A stretch of 64,000 nucleotides of DNA from Gimesia fumaroli (lineage in GTDB: Bacteria; Planctomycetota; Planctomycetia; Planctomycetales; Planctomycetaceae): assembly GCF_007754425.1 (NCBI RefSeq), contig NZ_CP037452.1, positions 2,641,164-2,705,163 on the forward strand, written 5' to 3'. The notes under the pieces were generated by a model that made no database searches, was not told the origin of the DNA, and was given only the letters and a program-made list of their open reading frames with translations. The position numbers and the translations under genes were made by a program. Each line of letters opens with the position of its first letter. Position 1 is the stretch's first letter. Below are positions 28,801 to 37,727 of this stretch, one piece after another.

Positions 28801-30117
28801 GGTACCTTCCAGCGAATATTTACACTGACGATCAACGCCATTGAAGAATCTACGGATGAGTCTCTCTCCTTGCGAATCGTAGAGACTCCGACCACTGTTG
28901 ACGCCAACGGTGAAGCGTCTGTATTACCGGCGAATGAAACCTGGATCGGAGAATGGTCGACGTACTGGGTGGAAATCTGGGTGCATACTGAAAACTTAAA
29001 CAGCGAAGGCGTGGCCCTGGTTGCTGTCGATCTGAATTATCTGACAGTCGCGACTTCCGCCACTGAGATTCATTTTGGTCAGGCGTTTACACAGAACCAG
29101 TCTGGCATGATCTATGACGCGAATGGTGTAATCCATCAACTGGCCGCCAGCACTGAGACTGCTGATCTGGGCATCGAAAATCAACTGTTATTCGCCCGCA
29201 TTAAATTTGAAGCACAGGAGCAGGATGAAGTCACTTTGGGGCTGGGTGGCGAGAGCCTGGGATCGGAGACACTTTCATTTGAGATTACGAATTCCCTGAT
29301 TGGTCTGAGAAACGGGCAGGGGGTCGAACCGCTGAATATTGAAAATGCCGATACGACCATCTGGGCCAATCCCTATGACTTGAATGACGACGGTGAAATC
29401 AATATCCGTGACCTGGTTCGCTTTATCACTGTCTATGGAGATATTCCCAGTGAGTCCGATTCAGACGATGCCTGGTTTGCGGATTTGAATCAAAACAATC
29501 GCGTCGAAATCAGAGATTTGGTTCTATTTGTGAGCAACTACGGCAAAGGGAAAGCAAACTCTTCCCGAATCAGTTATCCTGCAAATTTTCCCGAAGCCTG
29601 GAATCAACAACTGATCGTAAAAATATCGCAGACGTTAAATCAGAGTGGAGACACTTTGACTCAAACGGCAGCAGAGAGCATGTTGGAATCTGCAAAGGTT
29701 AGCCTGACTACTAATCTTAATTCCAGTGGACGAGAAAAACTCGATCAAATCCAGGTGCGGATCGGCGATTTAGAAGGCGATTCTCTGGGGCTGGCATCTG
29801 CGGATACCATTTATCTCGATCAGGACGCCGCAGGATATCATTGGTTTATTGATGAGACCCCTCTGGATCATCACGAGTTTGAATTCGATAGTCGCTTAAC
29901 GTTGATTGCTTTGTCCGGCAGTGAGGCAGATGGTTTGATTGATCTCTGGACTGTTATTTGTCATGAACTGGGGCACATTCTGGGATACGAACATGCTGAA
30001 GTCGGCGTGATGGAAGCGACACTGGAACCGGGAGTGCGAAAGCTGCCGGACTGGAATGAAGAGACGGATCAGTTTTTTGGGTCTTTAAACGAAGAGACCG
30101 AACTACTCTCATTTTGA
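25852..30117 (+). CDS. Giant secreted repeat protein with dockerin-like domain and C-terminal zincin motif
   Basis: 1421 residues. A basic N-terminus leads to FLEARTMLT (about 48-56), a variant of the planctomycete extracellular motif also seen in the giant gene at 1-4671. About twelve tandem repeats of 55-66 residues follow (about 110-860), each with NGNYVV..P.W.NG then GAVTFG.GTTGV.G.IS..NSLVG, which resembles the DUF5650 repeat. A cadherin-like/Ig-like stretch follows (about 890-1000), then a cohesin-like segment (about 1010-1165). A dockerin-type pair of calcium loops comes next (about 1174-1235: DLNDDGEINIRDLVRF and DLNQNNRVEIRDLVLF). Near the C-terminus is HELGHILGYEH (H1371, H1375, H1381) followed by GVME, the metzincin zinc site and Met-turn. 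AAAGGAAA precedes the ATG. Role inferred: surface scaffold with a possible protease or relic protease. Confidence 0.9.
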   Translation: MRHSQIRFQKLLYLMRPMYQGLFARPQRRAASRTHKKRFQPTNCQVEFLEARTMLTAAFSELTNPNPAVFSDFGDSVVTLSTGNIVVTDPSYNNWSGAVYLFNGDSGELISTLVGDSYEQIGSGGVTALPNGNFVVSSPKWSNGNPGWQVGAVTFGNGVTGVGGVISADNSLIGASPLDGIGGARITVLDNGNYVVSNPFWDNGSMTNVGAVTFGDATTGVTGAISAANSLVGASASDSIGFNYGNEPGIKVLANGNYLVGSPFWDNGSYEDAGALTWGNGTTGTVGIVSSLNSLIGSSEEDFVGDFKDGEVNITLLANGNYVLCSPGWDNGSVMDAGAVTFGNGTTGTSGVISSANSLVGTTADDKLGYIHPTTSSVTELTNGNYVITSPLWDNSTIIDAGAVTFGSGTTGVIGEISATNSLVGVAKSDKLGSGGPSLNGVSPLANGNYVVSSPFWNNGSVSDAGAATFGSGTTGVSGTITASNSLVGLTKDDLVGHAGVAALTNGNYVVSSPAWSDSSGTVVGAVTFGDGSTGINGTISSANSLVGSSNADNVGIGGVVALPNGNYVAISSNWSFKKGAVTFGNGTTGITGILSADNSLVGTEDRSYVGLDGVTVLANGNYVVVSSKWGNVSFYDVGAVTWGSGTAGVTGAVSAANSYVGAKGGDRVGSQGVVALTNENYVLSSPDWDNGTILNAGAVTFGDGTIGSSGLVSSTNSLVGSTAGDQLGHSEFGLSAVTVLSNGNYVVASPDWDYGAIVDAGAVTFGNGMTGVSGVITSANSLVGAHSDDRVGAYRAGAPGVTALPNGNYLVRSMDWDNGSIDEGGGVTFGDGTTGVSGFLTSGNSVASMQGGSFFINLIRDDVNQTFLVAYEEENTIWIGSQIDGFAGTTFDLIEDVVISENAPEQSIDLTGLEPVTEGPVIWSASSDNPDVIPDSGLTVLDEGGRPRLRVAPPAGRTGTARITVQVEDGGLDQNLDTPEDNGTFQRIFTLTINAIEESTDESLSLRIVETPTTVDANGEASVLPANETWIGEWSTYWVEIWVHTENLNSEGVALVAVDLNYLTVATSATEIHFGQAFTQNQSGMIYDANGVIHQLAASTETADLGIENQLLFARIKFEAQEQDEVTLGLGGESLGSETLSFEITNSLIGLRNGQGVEPLNIENADTTIWANPYDLNDDGEINIRDLVRFITVYGDIPSESDSDDAWFADLNQNNRVEIRDLVLFVSNYGKGKANSSRISYPANFPEAWNQQLIVKISQTLNQSGDTLTQTAAESMLESAKVSLTTNLNSSGREKLDQIQVRIGDLEGDSLGLASADTIYLDQDAAGYHWFIDETPLDHHEFEFDSRLTLIALSGSEADGLIDLWTVICHELGHILGYEHAEVGVMEATLEPGVRKLPDWNEETDQFFGSLNEETELLSF

Positions 30118-30223
30118 TTTGAACAGAGGCACCTGCACGCGATTCTGCGCAGGACCTGACGAGGAATCTACTCTGCTGCATCTGGGATCGATATCACTTT
30201 GTTTAGGGAGGCAGGTAACTGTT

Positions 30224-31612
30224 TCAGGATTTGGCAGGGATCTCTGCGATCTGCTTCGTGGCGATCCCCACGGGACGGTCCAGCGGAATCCCGATGCACG
30301 TCAGTAAGGTTGTTAGCAGGTCGCCCTGGTTTCCTTTCACATCGGGCAGGAAGCGTCCGGTATTGATCGCACCGCCGCCACTTCCGGCGAGGATGAAGGG
30401 CAGGTTGGCCCGGGTGTGCCGGTCGCCGTCTTCGAGCCCCGAGCCCCACATCATGATGCAGTTCTCCAGCAGGGTGCCGTCCCCTTCTTTCAGGCTGTGC
30501 ATCTTGTTGACCATGTAGGCAAACTGGTCGATGTTGAATTTCGTGATCGCGGCGACTTTGTCGACCTTCTTCTTCTCGCCGTTGTGGTGCGTCTGGGAAT
30601 GATGCTGGTCGTTGAAGCCAAGTTCAGGATAAGAGACGCCGTTCGGGGTCGAACCGATGTAGGTGCTGACGCGGGTCGTATCAGTCTGGAAGGCGAGCAC
30701 GTTGAGGTCGCACATCACCTGCATGTACTCGCTCCGTTTGTCTCCCTCGGGAATCTTGATCTCGATGGGCGGCGAGTCGTTCTTGTGACTGCGGCTCGGG
30801 CGGATTCCTGCTTTTTCCAGGGCCGCTTCTTTCTGGCGCATTTCAATGGCGGCGATCCGTCGTTCCACCGAACGCACGCTGTCCAGGTATTGATCCAGCT
30901 TCTTCTGGTCGGTTTGCGAGAGGGTGCGCCTGAGATCGCGGGCACCGCCGATCACCAGATCCAGCATGCTGCGGTCTAAACTGCTCATCCCGTTCGCCGA
31001 CAGTCCGTCCCCTTTTTCCTTCTTGTTGAACAGACGGTTCAGCACGTTACGGGGATTGGTCTCGGCAGGAACCGCCTGGGTTGGCGAGCGGAAGCTGCAG
31101 TGCGAATAGTAGGCCTCGTTCAACCCCGCCTGGTTTTCCTTCCACGTCTGCGGCATCGTGGCCAGTTCCAGTGAAGGCAGCGCGGTAAACGCGCCCAGCG
31201 AATTCGCGGCAATCTGATCGGCGGAGATCGAGATACTGATCTCGTCTCGCTTGTCCGGATCGGGCAAGGCCGCGGTGAGCCACGTCGAGAGTTCGAGCGC
31301 GTGAGGCGCGCCGCGGAAGGGACCGTTGGAAACGCCGGCGATGCCTTTCATCAGCAGACACTGATCAAGTACCGGCCGCAGCGATGCGAGGGCAGGGGGC
31401 GGTGAAGTCAAAAACGTCTTGGGATCTTTGGGCCAGAACTGATCCATGATCACGCCATGCGGCATATACATGAACCCCATTCGGACCGGCGGCTTGAATT
31501 CTTTTTTCTCGCTGGCTTCGGCCCAGCCCATGACATCCAGTAAAGGTAAAGCCAGTGCGGTTCCCATCCCTTTCAGACAGGTGCGACGGTCGATTGTTTT
31601 ATAATTGCTCAT
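30224..31612 (-). CDS. DUF1552 family protein (pair 1), Tat-exported
   Basis: 462 residues from the ATG at 31612, which has GAAGG seven bases upstream; a longer start at 31675 would overlap the previous gene and bury the signal. The N-terminus carries a twin-arginine signal ([19 protein letters not shown]). The body matches DUF1552: [18 protein letters not shown], then [20 protein letters not shown], and near the C-terminus [23 protein letters not shown]1552 genes nearly always follow a DUF1592-type cytochrome gene in planctomycetes, as here (59-base gap). The biochemical role is unknown; export with a cytochrome-like partner suggests a redox step at the cell envelope. It converges with the giant gene upstream on the map. 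Confidence 0.9.
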   Translation of the reverse strand: MSNYKTIDRRTCLKGMGTALALPLLDVMGWAEASEKKEFKPPVRMGFMYMPHGVIMDQFWPKDPKTFLTSPPPALASLRPVLDQCLLMKGIAGVSNGPFRGAPHALELSTWLTAALPDPDKRDEISISISADQIAANSLGAFTALPSLELATMPQTWKENQAGLNEAYYSHCSFRSPTQAVPAETNPRNVLNRLFNKKEKGDGLSANGMSSLDRSMLDLVIGGARDLRRTLSQTDQKKLDQYLDSVRSVERRIAAIEMRQKEAALEKAGIRPSRSHKNDSPPIEIKIPEGDKRSEYMQVMCDLNVLAFQTDTTRVSTYIGSTPNGVSYPELGFNDQHHSQTHHNGEKKKVDKVAAITKFNIDQFAYMVNKMHSLKEGDGTLLENCIMMWGSGLEDGDRHTRANLPFILAGSGGGAINTGRFLPDVKGNQGDLLTTLLTCIGIPLDRPVGIATKQIAEIPAKS

Positions 31613-31671
31613 GGGAAAGCCTTCAGGTGGGTTGCTGGGATGCAGAGGAAATCGGGTGTGTGGTTTGCTGG

Positions 31672-33597
31672 TCACTCAATGCGACGATGCGTGAACGGAT
31701 AACTGGTGACGACCTCAGTGATGAGTGTCTGCATGCGATAGTCGTCTTTGGCGATCTTCTGCATCAATTCATCGATCACAATCTCGTCATACCCTTCCAA
31801 GCGTCGGCATAATGCATAGGCTAACAGTCGCTCGACCAGATTGCGAGAAAACTTTGCGTTCTGCTCGGCGATAATGGCTTTTAGTTCTTGGGGATTGGAA
31901 AAATGTTTACCTCCCGGAAGCTCGCCCGAGGCATCGATGGCCTGGCCGTTCTCGTCCTGGTCGCGCCAGCGTCCGATGGCGTCGAAGTTCTCCAGGCCGA
32001 ACCCGATCGGGTCGAGTAAGCGATGGCAATTGGCACAGACCGCCTCGGAGCGGTGCAGTTCGGTGCGTTCGCGGAGCGTCAGACTGGCGACCTGTTTTTG
32101 ATCCTGTTTCTCCAGTGACGGCACATTGGGCGGAGCAGGGGGGACATGATCCCCGAGCACCTGTTCCAGCACCCAGACGCCTCGATTGACGGGGCTGGTC
32201 CGGTTGGGGAAGGAGGTCGCCGCCAGCACGCCGGGCATTCCCAGGATTCCGCCCCGATTGCCATTGGTCAGGCTGACCTTGCGCATCTCGGGGCCGGTGA
32301 CCGTTTTTTCCAGACCGTAGATCGTGGCCAGGTTTTCATTGAGGAAGGTAAAATCGCTGTCGATAAAATTCGCAACGCTGCGGTTCTCCCGCACGATGCT
32401 TTCGAAAAAGAGCCGGGCTTCATCGTACATCGCCGTGCGCAGGGCGGCGTTCATTTGCGGAAATTTTTCAGGGTCAAACGTTCGCTCGTGCAGGTTCCCC
32501 AGCTTCAGCCACTGTGCACCAAAGCCGTCAAACAGAGCCCGCGATCGCGGGGCCATCAGCATCCGCCTGACCTGATCTTTCAGGACCGGCGGCTCGTGCA
32601 GTTTTCCCTGATCCGCCAACGCCATCAGCTCCTCATCGGGCATGGTGGCCCACAACAGATAAGACAGACGCGAGGCGAGCTGAAAATCATCGAGGGGCAC
32701 AATTCCCTTTTCCGTCTCAATCTCCTTGGCCGGCGTGATGAATAGAAACTGGGGAGAAACCAGGATCGCCTTTAGCATCAGCCGACAGGAGGCGTAGTAG
32801 CTCAGTTTGTTTTGTCGTCCCAGGTCGAAGACTTTCAGCAGGACATCAATTTCCGCAGTAGAGGGGGGACGGCGGTAAGCCTTTCGCGCCAGTGACAACG
32901 CCACCTTGCCAGCGGTTGCTTGCGCGTCGGTCCCGGACGGGGGAGGTTCACCAAAGAGTTGCTGTTGTATTTTGGTGGGCGGTTCCCCTTCCGGCGCCAG
33001 AACCTGATTCAACACGTTTTCGGAGATGGCCAGGTACTGTTCGAGTTGCAGCGGGGAGAGCGAATTGAGATATCCCTCGCCGCTGACTTCGTCCGGCAGA
33101 CTGGCGACGATGTTGGGATCGACGCCAAACAGATCGTGCAGCGTGTTGCCATATTCCGTTTTGGTGAGCCGCCGAATGACAAACGGTCCCGGATCTTTCG
33201 GACTGAGATATTTGACCTTCTGCAGCCATTCCGCAAACATCTGGCGTTCGTCGTCGGTCGGCTGATCCAACCCCTCCGGCGGCATATCGTGCGTTTTCAC
33301 GCGGGCCGCCGACTTCTTCCACTTCTCACTAAAGGCGGCATGCCCGGGACTCCGCAGGGCCGGGTCAAAGCTGAGTCCGGCTTCCGTGGGGCGCCTGTTC
33401 TGATGACACTCCAGGCAATACTTTTTGATGAAGGGCGTGACCCGTTTACTGAAAAACTGCTTCGCATCCGCTTTCCGTGCCGCCAGAGCTTTGTCTACCT
33501 TGGACTCAGCCCGACCTACATGCGGACAGGCCCACAAGCCCCCCCACACCAAAACGGCAATCAAGCCGCGAACAAAACGTGCCTCTAAAACTGACAT
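31672..33597 (-). CDS. DUF1592-type multidomain cytochrome c-like protein (pair 1)
   Basis: 641 residues with the planctomycete set of DUFs: an N-terminal c-type haem motif CLECH after a signal peptide (about 1-30), DUF1587 ([20 protein letters not shown]), DUF1595 ([15 protein letters not shown]), DUF1592 ([20 protein letters not shown]), DUF1588 with a second haem motif CANCH, and DUF1585 at the C-terminus ([15 protein letters not shown]). Haem-carrying export proteins of this kind are inferred to take part in electron transfer linked to polymer breakdown. GGGGAG lies seven bases before the ATG. It is followed by the DUF1552 gene, forming the usual two-gene unit. A similar unit is found at 38657-42175. 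Confidence 0.92.
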   Translation of the reverse strand: MSVLEARFVRGLIAVLVWGGLWACPHVGRAESKVDKALAARKADAKQFFSKRVTPFIKKYCLECHQNRRPTEAGLSFDPALRSPGHAAFSEKWKKSAARVKTHDMPPEGLDQPTDDERQMFAEWLQKVKYLSPKDPGPFVIRRLTKTEYGNTLHDLFGVDPNIVASLPDEVSGEGYLNSLSPLQLEQYLAISENVLNQVLAPEGEPPTKIQQQLFGEPPPSGTDAQATAGKVALSLARKAYRRPPSTAEIDVLLKVFDLGRQNKLSYYASCRLMLKAILVSPQFLFITPAKEIETEKGIVPLDDFQLASRLSYLLWATMPDEELMALADQGKLHEPPVLKDQVRRMLMAPRSRALFDGFGAQWLKLGNLHERTFDPEKFPQMNAALRTAMYDEARLFFESIVRENRSVANFIDSDFTFLNENLATIYGLEKTVTGPEMRKVSLTNGNRGGILGMPGVLAATSFPNRTSPVNRGVWVLEQVLGDHVPPAPPNVPSLEKQDQKQVASLTLRERTELHRSEAVCANCHRLLDPIGFGLENFDAIGRWRDQDENGQAIDASGELPGGKHFSNPQELKAIIAEQNAKFSRNLVERLLAYALCRRLEGYDEIVIDELMQKIAKDDYRMQTLITEVVTSYPFTHRRIE

Positions 33598-34178
33598 TCA
33601 AACACTCCCCTAACAGCTGTTGTAACACGAACATATTATAGTTGGTGCATATGTTGGTGTAAACAACCGGTAGGGAGAGGGAACGCCTGCAGTGTAGTGG
33701 CGAAATCGCTAACGCCTTTTACATCCGAAAAGAAAGCCAGCGAGCGCGACCTGCAGTCGACGATCCTGTATTTCATTGGGGGGGCGTGTGGAAGCAGAAG
33801 GTGCCCTAACTATGATTAGGTCAACGTCGAATTGGGCTGGTCGTTGAGGATCATTTACTGGAGAGGGGAAACTCTCTATTTACAAACTAGACAGTCAAAA
33901 AAGTTCCTAGTAGAACAAGTCTGGAAAGCATAAGATGGCTATAGACAATGTTATCACTTATGTGTACACTTGTGTGTGTTCAGTGTCCGTGTTCCGTTAA
34001 ACACTCATATTCTCAACTAAAGGATTGTTAATTTAAGTGTGTATATTGCCATTGATGATGTATGGATGACTTTGATTTTATAGCTACTTAGGAATTGATG
34101 GCTTCAGCATTAGTTTGTAACCGATAGAATGGGTACAGGTAGGAGGCTTTACGAATATTGCTTTAATTTGAGTTAATT
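33598..34178. other. Intergenic region between DUF1592 gene and ietAS
   Basis: 581 bases between divergent genes. Composition drops from moderate GC to AT-rich at about 33880, marking the likely border of the ietAS island. A strong ribosome-site-like TAGGAGG at 34139-34145 is about 33 bases before the ietA ATG and no start fits it. No gene is supported here; no convincing promoter pair was found. Confidence 0.5.
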
Positions 34179-35210
34179 ATGACAAGTGCAAGAAACAAAC
34201 AAATCGCGGATGTTGAATCTGTCACACGGCTATTTCGAGCTCACCGTGATAAAAATGATGCTGTCTTTCGGAAACTGGCAGAGTCAATCATTTCTGATCA
34301 ACTAGCCGCCAATCAATATAGTCTCGCAAAAGAGCTTCGATCTGCACTTGGGGCTGATTCTAGCCAATCTACAAATGTGCCAAACAGAAAATTATCTACA
34401 CTACCCCGAGATCGACGTTCGGGTGAGCAGTTACTTGCTATCTTCCATGAACCTGCTAGTACCGAGCATCTACTTCTTGAAGATGAGACAAGGATGCGAA
34501 TAGATCGGTTCATTGATGAGCGTCGAAATTCAGCGAAGCTAGCTCGTTATGGGTATTCTCCCAAGTCAAAATTACTTTTTTGGGGACCACCTGGTTGTGG
34601 CAAGACTTTGACTGCCCATCATATTGCTAATCAGTTTAATCTAAAGGTTGGTGTAGTACGTTTGAGTGCGTTAATTTCAAGTTACTTGGGAGACACTTCA
34701 GCACGCTTGCAGCAAGTTTTCGATATAGCATTAGAAACCCCGATGGTAATTTTGTTTGATGAATTCGATTCAGTGGCTAAATCACGAAGTGACATGGGGG
34801 ACGTGGGGGAACTCAAACGAGTAGTCAATAGTTTGTTACAAGCGATGGACACCTTTGTCTCTAGAGAGAGCATATTGATAGGTGCAAGCAACCATCAATA
34901 TCTACTCGATCCAGCAATTTGGCGTCGATTCGACGATGTAGTTTTATTCCCTTCTCCGTCTCCAGGAGTACGAAAAAAATTCATACAGCAACACCTAAGT
35001 GGAGTCAGATTTAGTGGTTCACTTGATTCACTGGTCAAAAAAATGGCAGGACTATCATTTGCACAAATTGAATCGATTTTAATTGAAGCAATCAAATCTA
35101 TGATTTTAGAGGATAAGAAGCAACTAACCACTCAGCAGATCTCTTCAGAATTGAAGTATATGAGAAGTATGATGGCTGCGATGGATCGTGAGATAGACGC
35201 CGATGGATAA
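34179..35210 (+). CDS. ietA: IetA-like AAA ATPase (antitoxin of IetAS)
   Basis: 343 residues. A helical N-terminal part (about 1-90) is followed by an AAA domain: Walker A GPPGCGKT (136-143), pore-like SSYLGDTSARL, Walker B ILFDEFD (191-197), sensor-1 Asn in GASNH (N238) and two Arg in WRRFD (R249, R250), all intact. The partner gene encodes a subtilase and overlaps by 8 bases. This two-gene set matches IetAS, first described on plasmid pTiC58 as an antitoxin-like AAA ATPase and a protease toxin, and later tested as an antiphage system. The region is visibly AT-richer than its neighbours. There is no ribosome site close to the ATG. The IetA name rests on the arrangement and domain content, not on a search. 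Confidence 0.85.
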   Translation: MTSARNKQIADVESVTRLFRAHRDKNDAVFRKLAESIISDQLAANQYSLAKELRSALGADSSQSTNVPNRKLSTLPRDRRSGEQLLAIFHEPASTEHLLLEDETRMRIDRFIDERRNSAKLARYGYSPKSKLLFWGPPGCGKTLTAHHIANQFNLKVGVVRLSALISSYLGDTSARLQQVFDIALETPMVILFDEFDSVAKSRSDMGDVGELKRVVNSLLQAMDTFVSRESILIGASNHQYLLDPAIWRRFDDVVLFPSPSPGVRKKFIQQHLSGVRFSGSLDSLVKKMAGLSFAQIESILIEAIKSMILEDKKQLTTQQISSELKYMRSMMAAMDREIDADG

Positions 35211-37596
35211 TGAATTCCCACCGAGAGAGCTTGTTGGTCCTACGATACAAAAACGGAAGAAAGAAAAAAGCAGAGCTGTCCCACTCTCCAAAGAACTTCT
35301 TGCTCGCAAAAACGAAATTGCAAGAGTACTAGGTACAAAAGTTGATCAGCTAGATAAGCAATTGAGAAGTTTGACTGACGAGCAAAGAAGAACAATCTTC
35401 TACAAAATTACACACGATGGGCCTGTAAAAATATCTGGGATTGGGCTGAAGCCACTTACTGATCGATCTGAATCTATTACACTTGCAGTTCCAACGGGTA
35501 GCGACCTTCACTCTTTTAAAGAGAAAATCCAAGCGTTTGCTGCTGATATCCCTAAAAAAGATAGAGTCAAACACCCGGAATTAGCTCGGATTGAAGATGT
35601 TGAACGAGGGGACCCCAAAGATAGATTAAGCGATGAGCTATTTGCTAAATACGATGATTTGGTGAAGAAGCAGTATGTAATTTGTGAAATAGAAATACTG
35701 TCTCTACTAAATGGTAGGAATAAGCAACGTGAAGAAATTCGCCAGATCTTAGCAGATTTGCGAAGTGTCTTTGCCAACGGTATTCATGGAACATTGTTTG
35801 AACACGAAGAAAGGGAAGGAGTTTGTAGAGCCGTAATTCGGTGTACTGGAGAAATGTTTCGACGGCTGGTCGAGGAGGATAGGTGGCAAAGAAGAATATC
35901 ATGGTTTGAACCTAAACCAAAGTTTGAGACATTTCAGACCGTTCGTAAAAATTTTAAAATTCAAGATCTTGAAACAATTAGTGCACCCAATGATCAGGTC
36001 CCAATTATTTGTATTGTCGATTCTGGTGTTTCCTCGGGAAACCCATTTTTGGAACCGGTTACTAAGGATGAGATGCTAAAGTCTTTTTTAAAGCACTCTC
36101 CAGATAATCCATATGATGAAAATGGTCATGGTTCGGGTGTCGCATCTTTGGCGGCTTATTATGCCCTCGATCTGAATAAGGGGGCAAGAAATAGCGGGAA
36201 AGCATGGATTGCTAGTGCACGCATATTGGACGCTTCTAACCAATTAGAAGAAGAGCGATTATTTTCCAAGGTTATTGAAGAAGTTGTAAAAGAATTCGTC
36301 CCTCTGGGGGTTAGAATATTTAACTTGTCTGTAGCAGACCTTGCTAAAAAGTGGAATCCAGATAACAAAAGAACTCAACCTCGAACTTCGTGGACCGCAC
36401 GTACTCTTGACCGCTTAAGTCGTGAATTTGACATTGTGTTTGTAGTTTCGACAGGCAACATCCCTCTAAATCAAATACGCGAATACATTAATTCAGAGGT
36501 TGAGTATCCTTCCTATCTATGTGATTCAGACTCTCGAATCCTTGATCCGGGACAGGCAGGATTAGCATTGAGTGTCGGTTCTATTGCCCCCTCTACATTA
36601 ATTTCGCAAACAGCCGATACTGCAATTGCTCTTGCATTTGAGCCATCACCATTTACGCGTTCTGGCCCAGGAATCAAAGAAGAAACAAAACCTGATCTTG
36701 TAGAGTTTGGGGGCAATTTACTTAGGAGTGCTGACCCACTTTGGGTGCAATCTAATTTAGCCACTAATGTGGTAATGGCTAGTCATCAACTATCTCCAGC
36801 CATTGCATACGACTATGGGACAAGTTTTGCTGCGCCTCGCGTCGCTAATAAGTTGGCCATTGTTTTAAATGACTTGACCGACATGGGACCAGCTAACGTG
36901 AGTGCTCCTTTACTTAAGGCATTTCTTATAAATTCTGCTGGATACCGAGGTGATTTGAACCATTTGCAAGAACACTTAGATAGAAAACGATGGTTGGATG
37001 TATTGGGGAACGGATGGCCTGACGCTGCACGAGCTACTGAATGTGACGACTATTCTGTAATCCTCTTTCATCAAGGGCGGTTAGGAGCAGATCAAGTTGC
37101 TTTCTTTGAGATACCTGTACCTGCTCAAATGATAGATTCAACTGCAAAAAAAAGAATTACTGTGACAGTGGTACATGACCCCGAAGTTCAGAAATGGGGG
37201 TTAGAGAATTATTTCGGCATCTCTTTAAAATGGCGAATGTTCAGAGGCGATGTTGATCAAGAAAAAATCATAGATGGAATGTCTACTGCTGAAGAAGGTA
37301 ATGATGAATCAGAAACAGTGGACATACCGAACGAACTAAAATATGAACATAAAGTAAATCGTCGCTCGCGAGGTACCGTTCAGCATGATTGGTGTGAATG
37401 GACTCAGCATAGAGAAGAATTTAGTAACAATCACTATACATTGGCCATTGCTTCTTATAAAAAATGGCAGAGGAAAGTTGAACCTACAAAAATAGGTGTC
37501 GTCGTACGAATCGAAGACCTTGGTGGTACAGTCATGGTTTACAATGAAGTTAGAACTCAGCTTGATATATTGATTGAACAACGAGCAAAAGTTTAA
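35203..37596 (+). CDS. ietS: IetS-like subtilisin family serine protease (toxin of IetAS)
   Basis: 797 residues with no signal peptide. The N-terminal 260 residues are charged and of unrecognised fold. The S8 subtilase domain (about 265-580) has the full triad: Asp in IVDSG (D273), His in NGHGSG (H309), Ser in GTSFAAP (S541), plus the oxyanion Asn in STGN (N419). A C-terminal part of about 200 residues is beta-rich and probably follows the subtilase fold as in the IetS family. A cytoplasmic protease without export signal fits a self-toxic or infection-activated enzyme held in check by the ATPase. The ATG lies inside the end of ietA (ATGGATAA overlap), so translation is coupled. The proteolytic target is unknown. 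Confidence 0.87.
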   Translation: MDNEFPPRELVGPTIQKRKKEKSRAVPLSKELLARKNEIARVLGTKVDQLDKQLRSLTDEQRRTIFYKITHDGPVKISGIGLKPLTDRSESITLAVPTGSDLHSFKEKIQAFAADIPKKDRVKHPELARIEDVERGDPKDRLSDELFAKYDDLVKKQYVICEIEILSLLNGRNKQREEIRQILADLRSVFANGIHGTLFEHEEREGVCRAVIRCTGEMFRRLVEEDRWQRRISWFEPKPKFETFQTVRKNFKIQDLETISAPNDQVPIICIVDSGVSSGNPFLEPVTKDEMLKSFLKHSPDNPYDENGHGSGVASLAAYYALDLNKGARNSGKAWIASARILDASNQLEEERLFSKVIEEVVKEFVPLGVRIFNLSVADLAKKWNPDNKRTQPRTSWTARTLDRLSREFDIVFVVSTGNIPLNQIREYINSEVEYPSYLCDSDSRILDPGQAGLALSVGSIAPSTLISQTADTAIALAFEPSPFTRSGPGIKEETKPDLVEFGGNLLRSADPLWVQSNLATNVVMASHQLSPAIAYDYGTSFAAPRVANKLAIVLNDLTDMGPANVSAPLLKAFLINSAGYRGDLNHLQEHLDRKRWLDVLGNGWPDAARATECDDYSVILFHQGRLGADQVAFFEIPVPAQMIDSTAKKRITVTVVHDPEVQKWGLENYFGISLKWRMFRGDVDQEKIIDGMSTAEEGNDESETVDIPNELKYEHKVNRRSRGTVQHDWCEWTQHREEFSNNHYTLAIASYKKWQRKVEPTKIGVVVRIEDLGGTVMVYNEVRTQLDILIEQRAKV

Positions 37597-37662
37597 CTCG
37601 GTCATTTAATTATTTAACGAGAATAAGTAGCAGGGCTTTGGGGTTATTTAGAACAATTTAAG

Positions 37663-37700
37663 ATGTCGGGGCCAATAATTTTATGGACCTGACATTTTTT
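37663..37700 (+). terminator. Putative rho-independent terminator after ietAS
   Basis: Stem ATGTCGGG (37663-37670) pairs with CCTGACAT (37688-37695) through eight pairs including one G-U, with a 17-base loop, then runs into six T. It lies 66 bases after the ietS stop. The loop is long, which lowers confidence. Confidence 0.5.
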
Positions 37701-37727
37701 CTTTCCTGCGATGACACTTTCAACCGG

